A stretch of DNA of 50,089 bases from Pyrinomonadaceae bacterium (GCA_030841085.1 JAVEDP010000027.1:1-50089); one strand, 5' to 3'; numbered from the stretch's first letter, positions 16,939-25,892 are shown. Numbers and translations: made by a program. Notes: a model not told the origin generated them from the letters alone.

Positions 16939-19419
16939 CTAGCTCTTCCCCAGCCGGCCCGCAAGACTTGCGACCACGGTCAATAGTTCAGTTGCTTCGA
17001 CCGGTTTCGCGACATGAGTACTGTAGCCGGCAAGAATTGCGCGCATGCGATCCTGTACGCGGGCATAAGCCGTAAGCGCTATTGCCGGAATTGGCTTTTG
17101 CGTGCCGACTTCCTGCTTGCGAATCTGGCGTATCAGGTCGTATCCGTCCATCTGCGGCATTCCGATATCGCTGATCATGACGTCGAACGCTTCCCGCGAG
17201 AGGGATTGCAAAGCCTCTGCGGCGCTGGAAGCGGGAGTCACCTTGGCGCCGTGTTGGGCCAACTCCATGCTGATTAGATCGAGCGCATCAGTTTCGTCGT
17301 CGACGATCAATATCCGCAACCCTTGCAGACCCAGCGGCTCGGGCTGAAGTTCTTTAAAACCGGAAGCAGCGGTTGTCAGCGACTCTGCGCGCAACTCGCC
17401 GCTGGGCAGCGGCAAACGAATTGTGAAGACCGCGCCTGGGCCATCAATTCGATTTTCCACGGCTATCGTTCCGCCATGCAGCTCAACCAGGTGACGCACA
17501 ATTGCCAAACCCAGACCCAGACCGCCGTGCGTGCGTGTGGTTGTGCCATCGGCCTGGCGAAAGCGCTCAAACACGTGCGGCAGGAAGGTTGGATCAATTC
17601 CAGGGCCGGTATCCTTGACCTCGATTTCGACGTGCGCGTTATTCTGGCCCACCGCGATCTGGACCTTGCCGCCGGCCGGCGTAAATTTTGCTGCGTTTGA
17701 AAGAACGTTCCAAACTACCTGTTGCAACCGATCGGGATCGCCGGAAACCAGGCGCAGGCTCGAGTCAAGTATCGTTTCAACTTTTATTTCCTTAGCTTCC
17801 ATCGCCGGACGGACCGCGTCCAGCGCCGCATCCACAGTCGCTACCAAATCAACGGCTGTAAGATTCATTTGCAGTTTGCCCGTAATTACGCGCGACACAT
17901 CGAGTATGTCTTCAATGATCTGTTTCTGTGCCCAGGCATTTCGTTCAACAACCTCGAGCGCATGGGTGGCGCTCTCCTGGTCCAATCGGCCGGACTGCAA
18001 CATGCGCGACCAGCCAATCACAGCATTCAAAGGAGTGCGTAGCTCGTGCGAAAGCGTCGCCAGAAATTCATCCTTCAAGCGATTGGCTCTTTCAGCCTCG
18101 CCGCGCGCGGCCCGTTCGCTATCGAGCAGTTCGGCTAGCTTTTCTTCAGCACGTTTTCGTTCGGTGAACTGACCTATCTGGCCGCCGATGCTTGCTACTA
18201 ATTTGAGCAGTTCGTCATCGGGCTTTCGAATTTCCGGGCTAAAGAAATCAACTATGCCCAACACTTCCTCGCCGAGCATAATCGGGAAACCAAAAGCGCA
18301 GCGCAATCCTTCGCGCACCGCTACCGGGGCGCGCGGCAAATTTTTGTCGTCTACGACCTGGTCAACCCAAATGGGCTCGGCGCTGGCCCATATTCGTCCC
18401 GGCAGGCCAATGCCTTTCTTGAAAGTAGAATCTCGCGTCAGCTTATCGAACTCCGGTGTCTTCAATTCCGAAGCGTGACACAGCTCTACAAAGCGCAGCA
18501 CATTAGCCGCCCGGTCAACTCGCCAAAGCTCTCCGACTTCCCAGTCGAGGCTTTCACAGGCAGCGTTCAGGATGCGGCCTGCGCTTTCAATGAAGTCGTG
18601 CGACTCAGAAAGGATCTGCGTTATTGCGTACTGCAGGGCCAGCCTGGTCTCAGTCCGCTTGCGATCGGTAATATCCCGCGTAAAGCAGCGCGTATGGATA
18701 AACTTGCCGTCTTCGCGATAGACGCTGGAGTTGATGCGAACGTACTTGATCGCGCGATCCTTGCAACGCATACGCGCGTCGTAATCACGTACGACTTCAC
18801 CGGCGTTTAGCCGCGCGAGAATGTCATCAATAACGTCCTTGTCAATGTGAAACTCGGCGATGTTTCGGCCGACATATTCCTCGCGGGTATAGCCGAGCAT
18901 GTCCAGCTCGGCCTGATTGACGCGCAGGATGATGCCGTCTGGTCCAACCCAATGCAGTCCGATGGCGGCGTTTTCAAAAAAATCAGTTAACTCTGCTTCG
19001 CTGCGCTGCAGCGCTTCTTCGGCGTGCTTGCGCTCGGTAATGTCTCGCTTGATGCCGACAAAGCAAAGCGGCTCGCCGGCTTCGTTTCGCATGGCGAATG
19101 CTGACAACTCGAGGTGCCGGGTTTCACCGCTCTTCGTCTTACTTACTACTTCACCGCGATACTCACCAACTTGTGCGAGCGCGCGAGCTACTTCGTCAAA
19201 GACTTCTGCGCCAAGGTGAATTGCCGGAGTTTGATTGCGCAGTTCTGCGTCGGTGTAACCCAGCAGTTGGGCATGGGCGCTATTCTGTTCCAGGTAGACG
19301 CCCTCAAGATCGATGATGGCTACGGGTTCGCGGGAATTACGAAAGATGGCCTGGTACAAATCGGCCCCCAACGGTTTCGAGCTTTGAGCCACGTCGTTGT
19401 TTGACACTTTGCTAGACAT
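16939..19419 (-). CDS. Hybrid sensor histidine kinase (PAS-PAS-GAF-HisKA-HATPase-REC)
   Basis: The start is placed at ATG 19419 (826 residues); an in-frame TTG at 19440 would add seven. The order is: PAS (about 20-130), PAS (about 135-255), GAF (about 280-415), short coiled coil, HisKA with phospho-acceptor in [18 protein letters not shown], HATPase_c with N-box VVWNVLSNAAKFTPAGG and G-box GGLGLGLAIVRHLVELHGG, and a C-terminal receiver with DIGMPQMDG. No membrane segment, so it senses cytoplasmic cues through PAS and GAF. It is a hybrid kinase, so it needs a phosphotransfer partner not seen here. Single gene, no cognate regulator adjacent. Confidence 0.93.
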   Translation of the reverse strand: MSSKVSNNDVAQSSKPLGADLYQAIFRNSREPVAIIDLEGVYLEQNSAHAQLLGYTDAELRNQTPAIHLGAEVFDEVARALAQVGEYRGEVVSKTKSGETRHLELSAFAMRNEAGEPLCFVGIKRDITERKHAEEALQRSEAELTDFFENAAIGLHWVGPDGIILRVNQAELDMLGYTREEYVGRNIAEFHIDKDVIDDILARLNAGEVVRDYDARMRCKDRAIKYVRINSSVYREDGKFIHTRCFTRDITDRKRTETRLALQYAITQILSESHDFIESAGRILNAACESLDWEVGELWRVDRAANVLRFVELCHASELKTPEFDKLTRDSTFKKGIGLPGRIWASAEPIWVDQVVDDKNLPRAPVAVREGLRCAFGFPIMLGEEVLGIVDFFSPEIRKPDDELLKLVASIGGQIGQFTERKRAEEKLAELLDSERAARGEAERANRLKDEFLATLSHELRTPLNAVIGWSRMLQSGRLDQESATHALEVVERNAWAQKQIIEDILDVSRVITGKLQMNLTAVDLVATVDAALDAVRPAMEAKEIKVETILDSSLRLVSGDPDRLQQVVWNVLSNAAKFTPAGGKVQIAVGQNNAHVEIEVKDTGPGIDPTFLPHVFERFRQADGTTTRTHGGLGLGLAIVRHLVELHGGTIAVENRIDGPGAVFTIRLPLPSGELRAESLTTAASGFKELQPEPLGLQGLRILIVDDETDALDLISMELAQHGAKVTPASSAAEALQSLSREAFDVMISDIGMPQMDGYDLIRQIRKQEVGTQKPIPAIALTAYARVQDRMRAILAGYSTHVAKPVEATELLTVVASLAGRLGKS

Positions 19420-19560
19420 AGGTTCGTCTGCGAGAAGCAAAGGGGAATGTAGGGGAAGGTTAATAATACCACTAAGTCTGACGAACGTTGAAAGCTGCGC
19501 GTCACCTATGTGTGCTAAGTAAATGCCGGTACTGGTTCAGTTTCAACCCGGCCGATGCTT

Positions 19561-19740
19561 CAGGTCCGAAGGACCGAAAGTTAGTAGCCCCGTCCGTGAG
19601 GGCGGGGAAGCTATCTTCTGAGATCTCCGAGGCCCAAAGGGCCGGCACCGATCTGTCGCACCTTCGGCGCTCCGGCAACTAATCATGCTTCTAACCCGCC
19701 CTCACGGACGGGGCTATTGACTAGCGGTCCTTCGGACCTG
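19561..19740. repeat. REPIN-like element, family III, copy 2
   Basis: The arms are CAGGTCCGAAGGACCGAAAG plus TTAGTAGCCCCGTCC on the left and GGACGGGGCTATTGACTAGC plus GGTCCTTCGGACCTG on the right, nearly perfect inverted repeats. It matches copy 1 at 2781-2944. It lies between the hybrid kinase and peroxiredoxin promoters. Confidence 0.85.
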
Positions 19741-19891
19741 GGAATCCAAATTGAACCAGTACCTAAATGCCGGCTAGATTGACTTGCCGCCGCTTTGGTT
19801 GTAAAAGCGTGGTGGACTCCACACACTACTGACCGCCAACCTATCCTGTCAAATCAGGAACTTTGATCTATGTTACGGAAGGAGATTTGAA

Positions 19892-20563
19892 ATGGCTTTA
19901 CGTTTAGGAGATATTGCCCCCGATTTCACTGCTGATACCACCGACGGTCCAATTCGTTTTCATGAATGGATTGGCGACAGTTGGGCCGTGCTGTTTTCCC
20001 ACCCAAAGGATTTTACGCCGGTCTGCACCACGGAGCTTGGTGAGTGCGCGCGTCTCAAACCGGAATTCGATCGCCGCCGCGTGAAAGTGGTCGGCCTCAG
20101 CGTCGACCCCACCGACTCGCACAAGCGATGGGCCGAAGACATCAAAGAAACGCAAGGCTCGTCTTTGAACTTCCCCATCATTGCCGATCCGGATCATAAG
20201 ATTTCGGAACTGTATGACATGATTCACCCGGAAATCAGCGACATCTTTACGGTGCGTTCCGTCTATATCATTGGTCCCGACAAGAAGATCAAATTGATGC
20301 TGACTTACCCTGCAAGTACCGGTCGCAACTTTCAAGAGATCCTGCGCGTCATCGATTCGTTGCAACTGACTGCCAAGTACAGCGTGGCCACGCCGGTTAA
20401 TTGGAAAGACGGCGATGATGTGATCATCGTGCCTTCGATGTCGGATGAAGATGCGAAGACGAAATTCCCCGCCGGCTGGAAAGCGCCAAAGCCGTATCTG
20501 CGCATTACGCCGCAACCGAACAAGACTGCAACCACGGACACGGCAGCGAAGAGCGCGTCGTGA
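19892..20563 (+). CDS. 1-Cys peroxiredoxin (Prx6 type)
   Basis: The 223-residue product reduces hydrogen peroxide and alkyl hydroperoxides. The peroxidatic cysteine is C45 in HPKDFTPVCTTELG. The extended C-terminal domain (PVNWKDGDDVIIVPSMSDED, then KPYLRITPQP) is typical of Prx6-type 1-Cys enzymes, and no resolving cysteine is apparent. A strong ribosome-binding site, GGAAGGAG, lies seven bases before ATG 19892, suggesting high expression. It is a single gene downstream of a repeat-filled gap. The reductant is not known. Confidence 0.95.
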   Translation: MALRLGDIAPDFTADTTDGPIRFHEWIGDSWAVLFSHPKDFTPVCTTELGECARLKPEFDRRRVKVVGLSVDPTDSHKRWAEDIKETQGSSLNFPIIADPDHKISELYDMIHPEISDIFTVRSVYIIGPDKKIKLMLTYPASTGRNFQEILRVIDSLQLTAKYSVATPVNWKDGDDVIIVPSMSDEDAKTKFPAGWKAPKPYLRITPQPNKTATTDTAAKSAS

Positions 20564-20659
20564 GTTGTACAAACTTTTAGTTTCTGACTTCAACAGCTTG
20601 GGCGCAGGGTGATTCACTCTGCGCCTATGCTTTAACGGAACCCTCGATCGCAAATAAAC

Positions 20660-21139
20660 GTGAAAACCTTGAAACCGATCGTAATCGTTGTGATGGTCCT
20701 GGGAGTCGTTTGCTTTTCCGCCGCCGGCCAACGGCGCTCCAACCCAATTGTGAAACTGACGCCCGAGCAGGTCGTGGCCGACCTTTATCGCCAGCACAAG
20801 ACACAAAGCCCATTCTTTCAAACTAAGAGCAGGGCGCTGGTTGGTCGTTATTTTGACAAAGAGCTCGCCGACCTGATTTGGAATATGCCCAACGCTCCTG
20901 ACGAAGTTGGACCACTGGATGGTGATCCGTTGTACAACGCGCAAGATATGGAAATTCGCAGCTTCGTCATTCATAAAGCAGAGGTGACGGAGGGCCTGGC
21001 GACAGTGCTTGTGACCTTCATAAATATCGGCAAGAAACAGGAGGTGAAGTTCCTGCTGACTTCACGCCAATCTGCCTGGAAGATAACAAACATCAAATAT
21101 GATGATGGCACCGACCTGGTAGGGATTCTGAAGCAATGA
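20660..21139 (+). CDS. DUF3828-like secreted protein
   Basis: The start is GTG 20660. The 159-residue product has a Sec signal peptide (residues 1-23, PIVIVVMVLGVVCFSAAGQ) and a mature alpha/beta domain with VADLYRQHKTQSPFFQ, FDKELADLIW and AWKITNIKYDDG. This is the pattern of the DUF3828 family (secreted NTF2-like cystatin-type fold), of unknown function. Expected to be periplasmic. The stop codon lies a single base before the left repeat of the RAYT unit, so that unit is inserted immediately after this gene. Confidence 0.78.
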   Translation: MKTLKPIVIVVMVLGVVCFSAAGQRRSNPIVKLTPEQVVADLYRQHKTQSPFFQTKSRALVGRYFDKELADLIWNMPNAPDEVGPLDGDPLYNAQDMEIRSFVIHKAEVTEGLATVLVTFINIGKKQEVKFLLTSRQSAWKITNIKYDDGTDLVGILKQ

Positions 21140-21140
21140 A

Positions 21141-22013
21141 GTGGCATAGACTTTAGTCTGTGTCTGCGACGGTAGCGTCGAGTCTCGCGTTTGAACTATG
21201 TCAAACAGCGAACTTCAGTCCAACCTCGACGTTTCCTTTCGGCAGCCGACGAATATTTCCAATCTTCTGGCCGCTTAACTAGCCCGGCTTTAACGGGATT
21301 ATTCTCGATGTATGCAACTATCCGCATAAACTCATCATAATCGCGTGACCAGTGGTCGAAGGATTCGTCCTGCCAAAATCGTTCTCCAGTTCGACCCATT
21401 ATCTTGTTAGCTTCGTACGCGGTGTAGCCTTTGACCTTCTGCAAAATTTGTTGGACCGGGACATCCGAATCCATCGAGGACTTTGGAGTAATCAGGAAAT
21501 GCATATGATTCGCCATCACTACATAAGCCCAGAGCTTATAGAGCGCTGCATATTTGGATAGCAGGGTGTTTTCGACCATCAAGGCAATTTCAGTTTTCGC
21601 TAACCACAACGGTCCGCTACTCGCTTTGTCCAGTGTCACGTCGATTCTCGCGAAGATCTTCTTAAAGTTGTGGACGCGACGGACTTGTTGTTCGACTTCT
21701 GATAGGGTTGAGATCTCTCTAGCAAGTAACCTTTGCATAGATTTCAACTCCTGCATCACCTTTGCGGGCAAAGAGCCCGACAAGCGACATGTAAAAAAGA
21801 TAGGTACTTCAGGCGGGTGCCAGTGAGGAAGGTTGCGGTGGTAGTATGCGGTTGGCGGCGCTGACATGTCATACGAATTATCTTTCTTTGCGGGCGCTGT
21901 AAAGGCGGGGCACGGATCACCCGTATTAGCAATGTTGCAAAATCTCTTGCTTGCGATACAGTCAACCGCTGAAGTTGTGCCAATGTAACAGCACTGACTA
22001 AAGTCTATGGCAC
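21141..22013. mobile_element. RAYT-carrying element with terminal inverted repeats
   Basis: The left terminus GTGGCATAGACTTTAGTCTG (starting at 21141) is matched in inverse by the right terminus CACTGACTAAAGTCTATGGC (starting at 21992, ending 22013). A second small hairpin, CGACGGTAGCGTCG, sits just inside the left end. Between them lies one transposase gene. Related termini without a transposase occur near 49549-49574 and 49927-49974. The element fits exactly between the DUF3828-like stop codon (ends 21139) and the quinone reductase start (22015). Confidence 0.72.
21196..21867 (-). CDS. REP-associated tyrosine transposase (RAYT, Y1 HUH family)
   Basis: From ATG 21867 the product has 223 residues; the open frame extends a further 53 codons upstream, but they are unlike the family and the shorter start fits. 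The HUH motif is HMHFLI in VVMANHMHFLITPK, and the C-terminal FWQDESFDHWSRDYDEFMRI plus YIENNPVKAGLV patterns are characteristic of the IS200-like REP-associated transposases. RAYTs recognise REP hairpins and cut and rejoin one DNA strand. The gene is bounded by short inverted repeats forming a unit (see element), and seems intact. Confidence 0.85.
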   Translation of the reverse strand: MSAPPTAYYHRNLPHWHPPEVPIFFTCRLSGSLPAKVMQELKSMQRLLAREISTLSEVEQQVRRVHNFKKIFARIDVTLDKASSGPLWLAKTEIALMVENTLLSKYAALYKLWAYVVMANHMHFLITPKSSMDSDVPVQQILQKVKGYTAYEANKIMGRTGERFWQDESFDHWSRDYDEFMRIVAYIENNPVKAGLVKRPEDWKYSSAAERKRRGWTEVRCLT

Positions 22014-22014
22014 T

Positions 22015-23034
22015 ATGATGCGGCAAATCGTAACTACAAAAAACGGCGGCACTGAAGTTCTCGAGGTGCAGGAGTCACCTGACCCGCAGGCGAAACCCGG
22101 CGACGTTGTCGTGAACGTGCGCGCGGCAGGCTTGAATTTCGCCGACATAATGGCGCGTCAGGGACTTTACCCGGATGGACCAGCAAAGCCTTGCGTGATG
22201 GGTTATGAAATTGCAGGAGTCGTCGAGTCGGTCGGAGAAACTGTCGATCGCTCGTTGATTGGCAAACCGGTCGTGGCGATGACGCATTTCGGCGGTCAAT
22301 CGGAAAAAGTAGTCGTCGAAGAGCGGCAACTTTTTCCCAAACCCGAGTCGCTCAGCTTTGAAGAGGCGGCAGCTGTTCCGGTGAATTACCTGACAGCCTG
22401 GGCGTTGTTGGTGGTGATGGGCGGGCTGCGCAAAGGCGAGTCCGTTTTGATTCATAACGCGGGCGGTGGAGTCGGCTTGGCCGCGCTCGATATCGCGAAA
22501 CACATCGGCGCCACAACTTACGGCACGGCTAGCCCGGGCAAGCATGATTTTCTGCGAGAACGCGGCTTGGACCACCCGATCGACTATCGCAATCAGGATT
22601 GGTTGCCGGCGCTGAAACAGATGACCGACGGACGCGGCGTCGAATTGGTTATCGATCCGATTGGCGGCGGCCATTGGAAAAAGAGTTATAAGGCGTTGAG
22701 AACAACCGGACGGCTCGGCATGTTTGGAGTTTCCACCGCATCGGCGAATGGTTTGAAGGGCAAGCTGAAAATGGTAAAAGCGGCGGCGCAAATGCCGCGG
22801 TTTCATCCGCTCGGTTTGCTAGGCAAGAACCGCGGCGTGTTTGGTTTAAATCTCGGTCACATGTGGCATGAGCCGGAGAAGGTTGCTGAATGGGTGCAGG
22901 AGATCATGCAGGGAATTAATGACGGTTGGATTCGACCTCACGTCGACAAAGTCTTTCCGTTCGATCAGGCAGGAGCGGCGCACGCTTACATGGAAGCGCG
23001 CAAGAACATCGGCAAGGTCGTGCTGGTGCCGTAA
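22015..23034 (+). CDS. Quinone oxidoreductase, zinc-independent MDR family
   Basis: The 339-residue product belongs to the medium-chain dehydrogenase/reductase superfamily, in the quinone reductase/VAT-1-like branch. The GroES-like half begins with VVVNVRAAGLNFADIMARQG, and the nucleotide-binding Rossmann half has HNAGGGVGLAALDIA. The zinc ligands of alcohol dehydrogenases are absent, as in quinone reductases; NADPH-dependent reduction of quinones or enals is likely. The start is immediately next to the right end of a RAYT element; no good ribosome-binding site is visible before ATG 22015 or the second ATG at 22018. A mutation or lowered translation is possible. Confidence 0.88.
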   Translation: MMRQIVTTKNGGTEVLEVQESPDPQAKPGDVVVNVRAAGLNFADIMARQGLYPDGPAKPCVMGYEIAGVVESVGETVDRSLIGKPVVAMTHFGGQSEKVVVEERQLFPKPESLSFEEAAAVPVNYLTAWALLVVMGGLRKGESVLIHNAGGGVGLAALDIAKHIGATTYGTASPGKHDFLRERGLDHPIDYRNQDWLPALKQMTDGRGVELVIDPIGGGHWKKSYKALRTTGRLGMFGVSTASANGLKGKLKMVKAAAQMPRFHPLGLLGKNRGVFGLNLGHMWHEPEKVAEWVQEIMQGINDGWIRPHVDKVFPFDQAGAAHAYMEARKNIGKVVLVP

Positions 23035-23039
23035 CGCTT

Positions 23040-23510
23040 CTAAATAATTTCTGTCGAGTCGCGTCCCAACCGCCTCGCCAGGAAAAAAGCGATCAGCGTT
23101 GAATAGATCAAACCGAATATTAGCGAGCCAAAAAACAATCCAGCGTAAGCCACGACTACTACCTGCCACAGCGCCGTTTTTTGCGGCCCGGCCTCGCTCA
23201 ATATGAGTCGTGGTCCGGCAATCAGATACTCGATCATAAAGAAAAGGCAGGCAGAGATCGCGTAGACCAGCGAAATCGCCATGCCTGTTTTCACGCCTTC
23301 TTTAAAGCCAAGTGCGCCGCCTAGTGCTTTCTTTCGCTCCTTCATTCCCAAAAAAATTGCAACGATTGCCGTCGCGTTAAAAAGAACTCCGGAAATGATC
23401 TGGCCTTGCGGAGCGGCACCCATTCCCAGCCACAGGCGAACACTCACTATCCAAAGCACGACCACGAGAGTGATCAGCAGTCCATACTTCAATGCAATCT
23501 TCATCTGCAT
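23040..23510 (-). CDS. DUF4199-like membrane protein
   Basis: The 156-residue product has four hydrophobic helices: LLITLVVVLWIVSVRLWL, GVLFNATAIVAIFLGM, an amphipathic stretch then TGMAISLVYAISACLFFMI, and VVVVAYAGLFFGSLIFGLIY. The pattern of a KERKKALGG-like basic loop between the second and third helices and the sequence GFKEGVKTGM resemble DUF4199 proteins. Inner-membrane protein of unknown function. It ends six bases from the convergent quinone reductase gene and is 18 bases from amtB on the same strand, so it is probably read from the amtB promoter. Confidence 0.7.
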   Translation of the reverse strand: MQMKIALKYGLLITLVVVLWIVSVRLWLGMGAAPQGQIISGVLFNATAIVAIFLGMKERKKALGGALGFKEGVKTGMAISLVYAISACLFFMIEYLIAGPRLILSEAGPQKTALWQVVVVAYAGLFFGSLIFGLIYSTLIAFFLARRLGRDSTEII

Positions 23511-23528
23511 TCCACCTCAATAATTTTG

Positions 23529-24767
23529 TCAAATGCTTTCCACGTAGGCCGCCTCTCCATGAATGGCCATATCTAGTCCCTCAAGCTCCCCGGCTTCATC
23601 GACTTTCACTGTAGTGATCCGATCGATGATCCAAAGCATGCCGTAAGTGAAAAGAAACGCCCAAATTGACGAAAGCAAAACCGCGCCGAGTTGGACCAGG
23701 AAGAAATGCGTATTGCCGCGCAGCAGACCATCGACACCTGCGGGATTAAATAAGGTGGTAGCGAAGATGCCGCAAAGAACGATGCCGAGAAAACCGCCAA
23801 CACCGTGCACACCCCAAACATCAAGCGCGTCGTCCCAACGGAGTTTATTCTTCAACGCCACGGCATAAAAGCAAACTACGCCCGCAACGATTCCAATCAA
23901 GCAGGCCGTTGCCGGTGAAACATAACCCGCAGCCGGCGTGATCGTAGCCAAACCCGCCACGGCGCCGGTTAACAAACCAAGAAACTTCGGCCTCTTCGTC
24001 GTCATCCAGTCTATGCAAAGCCAGGCGATCGCCGCGAAACTAGCGGCAAGGTCGGTATTCAGAAACGCAACAGCGGTTACTGAGTCAACGCGAAACTCGC
24101 TGCCCGCGTTGAAGCCGTACCAGCCAAACCAAAGCATGCCCGTGCCCAGCGCCACCAACGGAATGGAGTGTGGCCCACTGTCCGGAACTTTACGCCGGCC
24201 AACGTAGAGCACCGACGCCAGTGCGGCGATACCGGCGATGTTATGGACCACGATGCCGCCCGCAAAATCCAGCACGCCCCAACTCGCCATGATGCCGCCA
24301 CCCCAAACCATGTGCACAAATGGGAAGTAGACGAGCGTGAGCCAGCCGGTGAGAAACAGCATGTACGCTTTGAACGTGACGCGATTCGCAAACGCGCCGG
24401 TAATCAGCGCCGGTGTGATGATGGCAAACATCATCTGATAAGCGCAGAAAACAATCATCGGGATCGACGGGTTAATCAAAGACGGTGTGTCCAGAGTAAT
24501 CCCGCGAAGAAAGACCCAGTTGAAGTTACCAAGGATGCCGAAGAAGTCTGTGCCGCTTTTTAGATCGCCGCTGAAGCAAAGTGAGAAACCAAACGCCCAC
24601 CACAGCACCGTGGTCCAACCCATGGAAACGAAACTCTGAATCATTATCGCCAGCACATTCTTGCGTCCAACCAGACCGCCGTAGAAAAACGCCAGCCCCG
24701 GCGTCATCAGCATTACCAGGCTGGAGCAGAGCAGCATGAAAGCCGTGTTTCCGGTATCGATGATCAT
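23529..24767 (-). CDS. amtB: Ammonium transporter
   Basis: The 412-residue product is an Amt/MEP/Rh channel for ammonium, with about eleven membrane helices. The first helix begins NTAFMLLCSSLVMLMTPGLA and the pore region shows FAGGIVVHNIAGIAAL and VWGVHGVGGFLGIV, which hold the two conserved pore histidines. Normal length. AAGGAG-type ribosome binding sequence lies just upstream of ATG 24767 (24770-24781, complement). Usually paired with glnK, which is absent here. The downstream DUF4199-like gene may share its message. Expected to be regulated by nitrogen, though no site is recognised. Confidence 0.95.
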   Translation of the reverse strand: MIIDTGNTAFMLLCSSLVMLMTPGLAFFYGGLVGRKNVLAIMIQSFVSMGWTTVLWWAFGFSLCFSGDLKSGTDFFGILGNFNWVFLRGITLDTPSLINPSIPMIVFCAYQMMFAIITPALITGAFANRVTFKAYMLFLTGWLTLVYFPFVHMVWGGGIMASWGVLDFAGGIVVHNIAGIAALASVLYVGRRKVPDSGPHSIPLVALGTGMLWFGWYGFNAGSEFRVDSVTAVAFLNTDLAASFAAIAWLCIDWMTTKRPKFLGLLTGAVAGLATITPAAGYVSPATACLIGIVAGVVCFYAVALKNKLRWDDALDVWGVHGVGGFLGIVLCGIFATTLFNPAGVDGLLRGNTHFFLVQLGAVLLSSIWAFLFTYGMLWIIDRITTVKVDEAGELEGLDMAIHGEAAYVESI

Positions 24768-24822
24768 TGAAGTTTCTCCTTCATTGGATTCTTATGCGGT
24801 TGCAACAGCTCCCGGCAGAAAT

Positions 24823-25290
24823 CTAACCTTCGATCTCTTTCAGTAGATCGATGGGCTCAATGACTTTAAGTGTTCTGAAGCGTTGGCGAAATTCTTTGCA
24901 GTTGTCTGTGTAGCATTTCATCAAATCCAGCAGGTCCCTATCGCGACTTACGATAAAATCGGCGCCGACCTCGACCGCCAGGTTTATGTAAGATTCATCA
25001 TCTTCATCACGGGCGTATCTGAATGTCATTGGAACGTTGGATACAAAATCGCTGAAGTTTTGTAAGCGCTTGAGGAACGCACCTGCGATCTCATCGCTCA
25101 GGTTGGGAAAACACGCGCGCACTTCGGGGCGGTTGAGCACGTCCTCGATCTCCAAAAGAATTTCCTTGCTGACAAAAAGCTGGATCAGACCCTTTTCAGC
25201 TAGAGCCAAACAACTAGCGGCAACGCTTTTCTGTCGCGCTGCCGCTTGTAATAGCACATTGCAGTCAAGGACGACTCGCTGCTTCGCCAC
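24823..25290 (-). CDS. PIN-domain toxin (VapC/COG1569 type)
   Basis: The 155-residue product is a PIN-domain ribonuclease. The acidic active site is visible as VLDCNVLLQA (D9), a central glutamate (EIEDVL), DEDDESYINLA near residue 95 and VSRDRDLLDL near 115. The start is GTG 25290, directly abutting the TGA of the antitoxin gene, so the pair is translationally coupled. It belongs to the PIN_3-like group annotated as a toxin component. Together with the upstream antitoxin it should form a type II module; the RNA target is unknown. Confidence 0.85.
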   Translation of the reverse strand: MAKQRVVLDCNVLLQAAARQKSVAASCLALAEKGLIQLFVSKEILLEIEDVLNRPEVRACFPNLSDEIAGAFLKRLQNFSDFVSNVPMTFRYARDEDDESYINLAVEVGADFIVSRDRDLLDLMKCYTDNCKEFRQRFRTLKVIEPIDLLKEIEG

Positions 25291-25572
25291 TCAGCTGCCC
25301 TTTTCCTTCCTTGCGCGAGAAGCTTCCTTTCGCGCTTCAGTGAATAGGGCGTCAAGTGCTTCATCGCTCATGCCGCTGTCCTCGACACTTTGGCGGAACG
25401 GCGCCAGGATTTCATCAAAAGATTTCTCTGCCAGCAGATCGATACGGTCCCGCCTCCTGGAACCCTCCTCAACGAGCGACTCGACGTAATCCTCCAGCGG
25501 CTTTCCTTCTTTGTTCGCTTGTGATTTCACCGATTCTTCAACTTCCGGTGGCAGGGTAATTGTTATTGTCAT
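25291..25572 (-). CDS. Antitoxin of PIN-type toxin-antitoxin module
   Basis: The start is placed at ATG 25572 (93 residues); a longer frame from 25599 adds nine codons of poor quality. The N-terminus, MTITITLPPEVEESVKSQAN, is a ribbon-helix-helix DNA-binding domain, and the highly charged C-terminal half (DALFTEARKEASRARKEKG) is the likely toxin-binding, disordered tail. It ends immediately before the toxin gene. Together they probably repress their own promoter. Confidence 0.8.
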   Translation of the reverse strand: MTITITLPPEVEESVKSQANKEGKPLEDYVESLVEEGSRRRDRIDLLAEKSFDEILAPFRQSVEDSGMSDEALDALFTEARKEASRARKEKGS

Positions 25573-25636
25573 ATTTCTGAGTTCTCTGAGCGGGCGCATT
25601 TTATCGAGTTCCTAATATTGCGCTTTCTCAATTGGT

Positions 25637-25892
25637 TCACCTTAGGCGTGGGGATAATAGATCAGTCGCATTCGAGCACGTGCGCGCCGCTTGCATGACT
25701 TTTTCATGTGTGCGACCAGCTACGTCGCCTGACGAAAGTTCCTTGTCGCGACGAATAGCCTCCGCAACGGCAGTTGCGTTCATTCGCGTCTGGCAGGCCA
25801 GCATCAATGCTCTCCCAAAGGGCCTGAGCGAGTGAGACTCGTTCTGAAAGCGGAAGCGCCATCGCGTCTGCAATAAGTTTTTCGGTGCTCAT
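25637..25892 (-). pseudogene. Frameshifted addiction-module antitoxin (TIGR02574-like)
   Basis: One frame (from 25892) encodes MSTEKLIADAMALPLSERVS, then LAQALWESIDAGLPDANE, the start of the RelB-like addiction-module family. Near 25770-25783 the homology jumps to a second frame that continues AVAEAIRRDKELSSGDVAGR, THEKVMQAAR, the end of the same family. A single indel would restore one protein of about 75 residues. There is no ParE/RelE-like toxin next to it. The gene is therefore a remnant, unless ribosomes shift frame. Confidence 0.8.

Noticed and set aside
20601-20625. GGCGCAG/CTGCGCC hairpin after the peroxiredoxin gene as a rho-independent terminator
   Set aside because: The stem is good but no run of T follows, so a terminator call is not supported.
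19904-20974. 356-residue minus-strand frame opposite the peroxiredoxin
   Set aside because: It is antisense to a strongly supported gene and has no recognisable domain.
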